Source of the DNA: DASYKS01 sp035995205 | Lineage (GTDB): Bacteria; Acidobacteriota; Thermoanaerobaculia; Multivoradales; UBA5704 | DNA: 64,000 nucleotides | Reading direction: 5' to 3' | Assembly (NCBI GenBank): GCA_035995205.1 | Contig: DASYKS010000017.1 | Coordinates: forward strand, 1-64,000 | Shown here: piece after piece, positions 62,359 through 64,000 of the stretch | Layout of the letters: each line of letters begins with the position of its first letter | Position numbering within the stretch: the first letter of the stretch is position 1 | Made by a program: the position numbers and the translations under genes | Notes under the pieces: generated by a model | The model's database searches: none | What the model saw: the letters and a program-made list of their open reading frames with translations, nothing else | Told to the model about the DNA's origin: nothing

Positions 62359-62790
62359 ATGTTACTGAAAGCCACAAAGAATCGGAAGCCCCAAAAGGAC
62401 TCAGGTACGATCAAGCGGGTGGATGTAGCGATGTTCGAAAAGGTCCGGTCGCAAATGAGGCGGCTTTCTACGGACTTCGAAGCACTCTCAAAGAAGGCGC
62501 CCGATGCGCCCATGAGTAAATTTAAGCTGACCGTCGTTAACGAGAAGCTGGGTGATGCCAACCGATTCTTGGTCCCGCCATTTAAGCCTATCGAAGGGTT
62601 TGAGCTTTTCGATGACCCGATTCTACCGTCTAACAGTGATGCCGTGATGGTCCTTAATCAATACTTGACATGCCTTGAGCGGTGGCGTTCCGCCCACATT
62701 TACTTCGACGAGTCCAATTACCCGAAGCAGTGGGTGTGGAGCGTCCATGGTGACTCCATTCCAACAGAGCGCCCCACTAGCGTCCAATGA
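62359..62790 (+). CDS. Hypothetical protein, paralog of the next gene
   Basis: This 143-residue mainly helical protein shares a pattern with the gene that follows: LSKKAPDAPMSKFK, NEKLGDANRFL, then LPSNSDAVMVLNQYLTCLE and a WVWSV end. It has an extra basic N-terminus. No family is recognised. The tandem arrangement points to duplication with divergence, so the two may form a heteromer. Confidence 0.65.
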   Translation: MLLKATKNRKPQKDSGTIKRVDVAMFEKVRSQMRRLSTDFEALSKKAPDAPMSKFKLTVVNEKLGDANRFLVPPFKPIEGFELFDDPILPSNSDAVMVLNQYLTCLERWRSAHIYFDESNYPKQWVWSVHGDSIPTERPTSVQ

Positions 62791-62839
62791 ATCCGTTGGA
62801 ACAGGAATTACCAAGGAATCGATAAGGTAGGAGGATTCT

Positions 62840-63220
62840 ATGAACGCTGCCGAAATAAGCGACTTTGAATTGCTTCACGCCAAACTTCAGGGTCTCTACG
62901 ATGAGGTCTTGACTCTCTCCAAGAAGAGTCCGTCGGATGCGCTCAACAAGTTCAAGATCAGGATTGCGAACAACATCATGGCGGCAGCGAACGCTTTCTT
63001 GCTAGCGCAGGGAGAAGCACTTCCGGTGGATGGAGTTGAACAACTCGACGATACCGACTTACCGTTCAACAGTGATGTTGTGATGATACTGTCACAGTAC
63101 CTTCAGTGTCTAGAAAAACTTCGCTCGGACAACGTCGAAGAGTACGGCAGAGACTGGTATTGGATTGTCGACAAACACCGTTCGGAGCGCCGAGCCTCTA
63201 CGCCCCGGAAACTCAAGTGA
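62840..63220 (+). CDS. Hypothetical protein, paralog of the previous gene
   Basis: The 126-residue protein repeats the features of its upstream neighbour: LSKKSPSDALNKFK, NNIMAAANAFL, LPFNSDVVMILSQYLQCLE, and DWYWIV. AGGAGG precedes ATG 62840. Lack of any known fold leaves function open; position next to the nuclease-like gene suggests a shared system. Confidence 0.65.
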   Translation: MNAAEISDFELLHAKLQGLYDEVLTLSKKSPSDALNKFKIRIANNIMAAANAFLLAQGEALPVDGVEQLDDTDLPFNSDVVMILSQYLQCLEKLRSDNVEEYGRDWYWIVDKHRSERRASTPRKLK

Positions 63221-63253
63221 TACTTAGCAACGCACTTGGATGCCATGTATTCT

Positions 63254-63667
63254 ATGAAGATCACGCGCTCCAGCGGGAACGTTTTCGCGGATCTCGGATT
63301 CGACGAGGAGGAGGCCGAGCGCCTTAGGATTCGCTCCTCACTCATGATCGCGATCCGAAAGCTGATCGAGAGCCGCGGCCTGACCCAGGCCGATGCTGCC
63401 AAACTGTTCGGCGTCACACAACCGCGCATCAGCGACCTTGTCCGGGGCAAGATCGATCTCTTCAGTATCGACACCCTGGTCGACATGCTCGCTCGGGGTG
63501 GGATCCACGTCGACGTGGTTCTCTCCGAGTCGATGCGACGGGGGCGGCCTGAGGGGTCACCCCGAACGGTCTTGCCGAAGCCGAAGGAGATTACGAGTGT
63601 CCATAGATGCCTCTGTTCTGGTAGCTGTAATAGGAGGCCTTGTCACTGCATTGGGCTGGCTCGTTAG
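63254..63667 (+). CDS. XRE-family helix-turn-helix regulator (HigA-like)
   Basis: The protein opens with MKITRSSGNVFADLGFDEEEAERLRIRSSLM and has a clear helix-turn-helix (LTQADAAKLFGVTQPRISDLVRG), then DTLVDMLARGGIHVDVVL. This is the HigA-type antitoxin/regulator pattern. No HigB-like toxin is directly upstream. About 35 C-terminal residues overlap the next gene and may be non-functional. ATG 63245 is an alternative start. Confidence 0.8.
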   Translation: MKITRSSGNVFADLGFDEEEAERLRIRSSLMIAIRKLIESRGLTQADAAKLFGVTQPRISDLVRGKIDLFSIDTLVDMLARGGIHVDVVLSESMRRGRPEGSPRTVLPKPKEITSVHRCLCSGSCNRRPCHCIGLAR

Positions 63668-64000
63668 CACCCGGCTGACGGCTTCCCAAGAACGTCAGAG
63701 GCAGCAGGCGGACGCTCTCCTGAAATACGTTGAGCGTCAGCTCGAAGAGCTCTACGGCCCGCTGGCCTTTCTCATTTACGAGGGCAGGCGTACGTACGAG
63801 GATTTACTGGAGGCACTCGGCCGAACGTACGTGTTTGAGGCGAATGCCCCGCTTCCGGAGGATGAGCTTCGCATTTGGCTCTTCTGGACCGAATTTGACT
63901 TCCTCCCTCGCAACGCCCAGATCAAGGCGCTTCTTACGTCGAAGACGCATCTGATCGACGGACCCACCTTCCCCGATAGTTACATTGCTTTCCTGGACCA
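63597..64000 (+). CDS. N-terminal part of a membrane-anchored hypothetical protein (cut by window end)
   Basis: From GTG 63597 (AAGGAG about 9 bases upstream) the frame stays open to the window end. The 134 visible residues start with a transmembrane helix (VLVAVIGGLVTALGWLV). A coiled-coil-like stretch (SQERQRQQADALLKYVERQLEELYGPLAFLI) and a helical domain follow. Known hypothetical proteins with this ELYGPL pattern are often in accessory regions. Function unknown. Confidence 0.65.
   Translation, partial: MSIDASVLVAVIGGLVTALGWLVSTRLTASQERQRQQADALLKYVERQLEELYGPLAFLIYEGRRTYEDLLEALGRTYVFEANAPLPEDELRIWLFWTEFDFLPRNAQIKALLTSKTHLIDGPTFPDSYIAFLD

Overview
The window is about two thirds G+C. It has tightly packed gene pairs with ATGA or GTGA overlaps, many GTG and TTG starts, an ECF sigma factor coupled to a TPR-type Ser/Thr kinase, and a complete bacillithiol pathway in a chromosome with Gram-negative features (rseP, lipoproteins, secreted beta-propellers). 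Together these suggest an Acidobacteriota-type bacterium, perhaps of the Thermoanaerobaculia. The phylum is inferred from gene content alone.

Layout. 0.1-9.7 kb: the 3' half of a tRNA-Thr gene, probably the far attachment site of an element lying to the left. It is followed by a radical SAM protein, an ECF42-type sigma factor overlapping a class III CoA-transferase, a molybdopterin oxidoreductase, and an ECF sigma factor / Ser-Thr kinase pair. 9.9-14.6 kb: a serine hydrolase, VapBC and an ABC-2 exporter. 14.9-15.3 kb: about 20 tandem copies of a 21-bp unit with a GGAACGTTCC palindromic core. 15.6-21.5 kb: an AhpD-like peroxidase gene interrupted in frame by TGA at its catalytic cysteine (candidate selenoprotein), a membrane-anchored MutS-family ATPase, rseP, a cysteine-free redoxin and a ParE-type toxin-antitoxin pair. 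21.5-30.2 kb: fluC, an ABC exporter, rph, a Cys-rich secreted protein, a methyltransferase and bshC-bshB1-bshA, then a frameshifted yigZ. 30.3-33.7 kb: small membrane proteins, yidD, sspB and a lipoprotein.

34.0-38.6 kb is a lower-GC island. It carries a small secreted peptide overlapping a secreted protein, and a 993-residue membrane-anchored P-loop NTPase with C-terminal leucine-rich repeats, an NLR-like architecture. 38.65-42.4 kb is metH behind a promoter, a SAM-type riboswitch and an intrinsic terminator. 42.5-48.8 kb holds a DUF2283 gene pair, hicBA, secreted and hypothetical genes, moeA and small regulatory-type proteins. 49.0-59.3 kb holds a metalloprotease, a membrane glycosyltransferase-like protein, an XdhC-family protein, an Asp-box propeller, a copper ATPase, a two-gene cassette resembling a toxin-antitoxin pair, and an arginase-family enzyme. 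59.35-59.79 kb is a second 21-bp array whose units flip strand half-way. The last 4 kb is again lower in GC: decayed and orphan antitoxins, a PD-(D/E)XK-like nuclease candidate, two tandem paralogous small proteins, an XRE-type regulator and a membrane protein cut by the window edge.

Most genes are housekeeping or redox functions: bacillithiol, AhpD-like peroxidase, redoxin, metH and copper export. These are interrupted by accessory islands with defence or addiction character. The strongest novelty candidates are the AhpD-like selenoprotein, the NLR-like NTPase, the two 21-bp arrays and the nuclease/paralog-pair cassette at the right edge.
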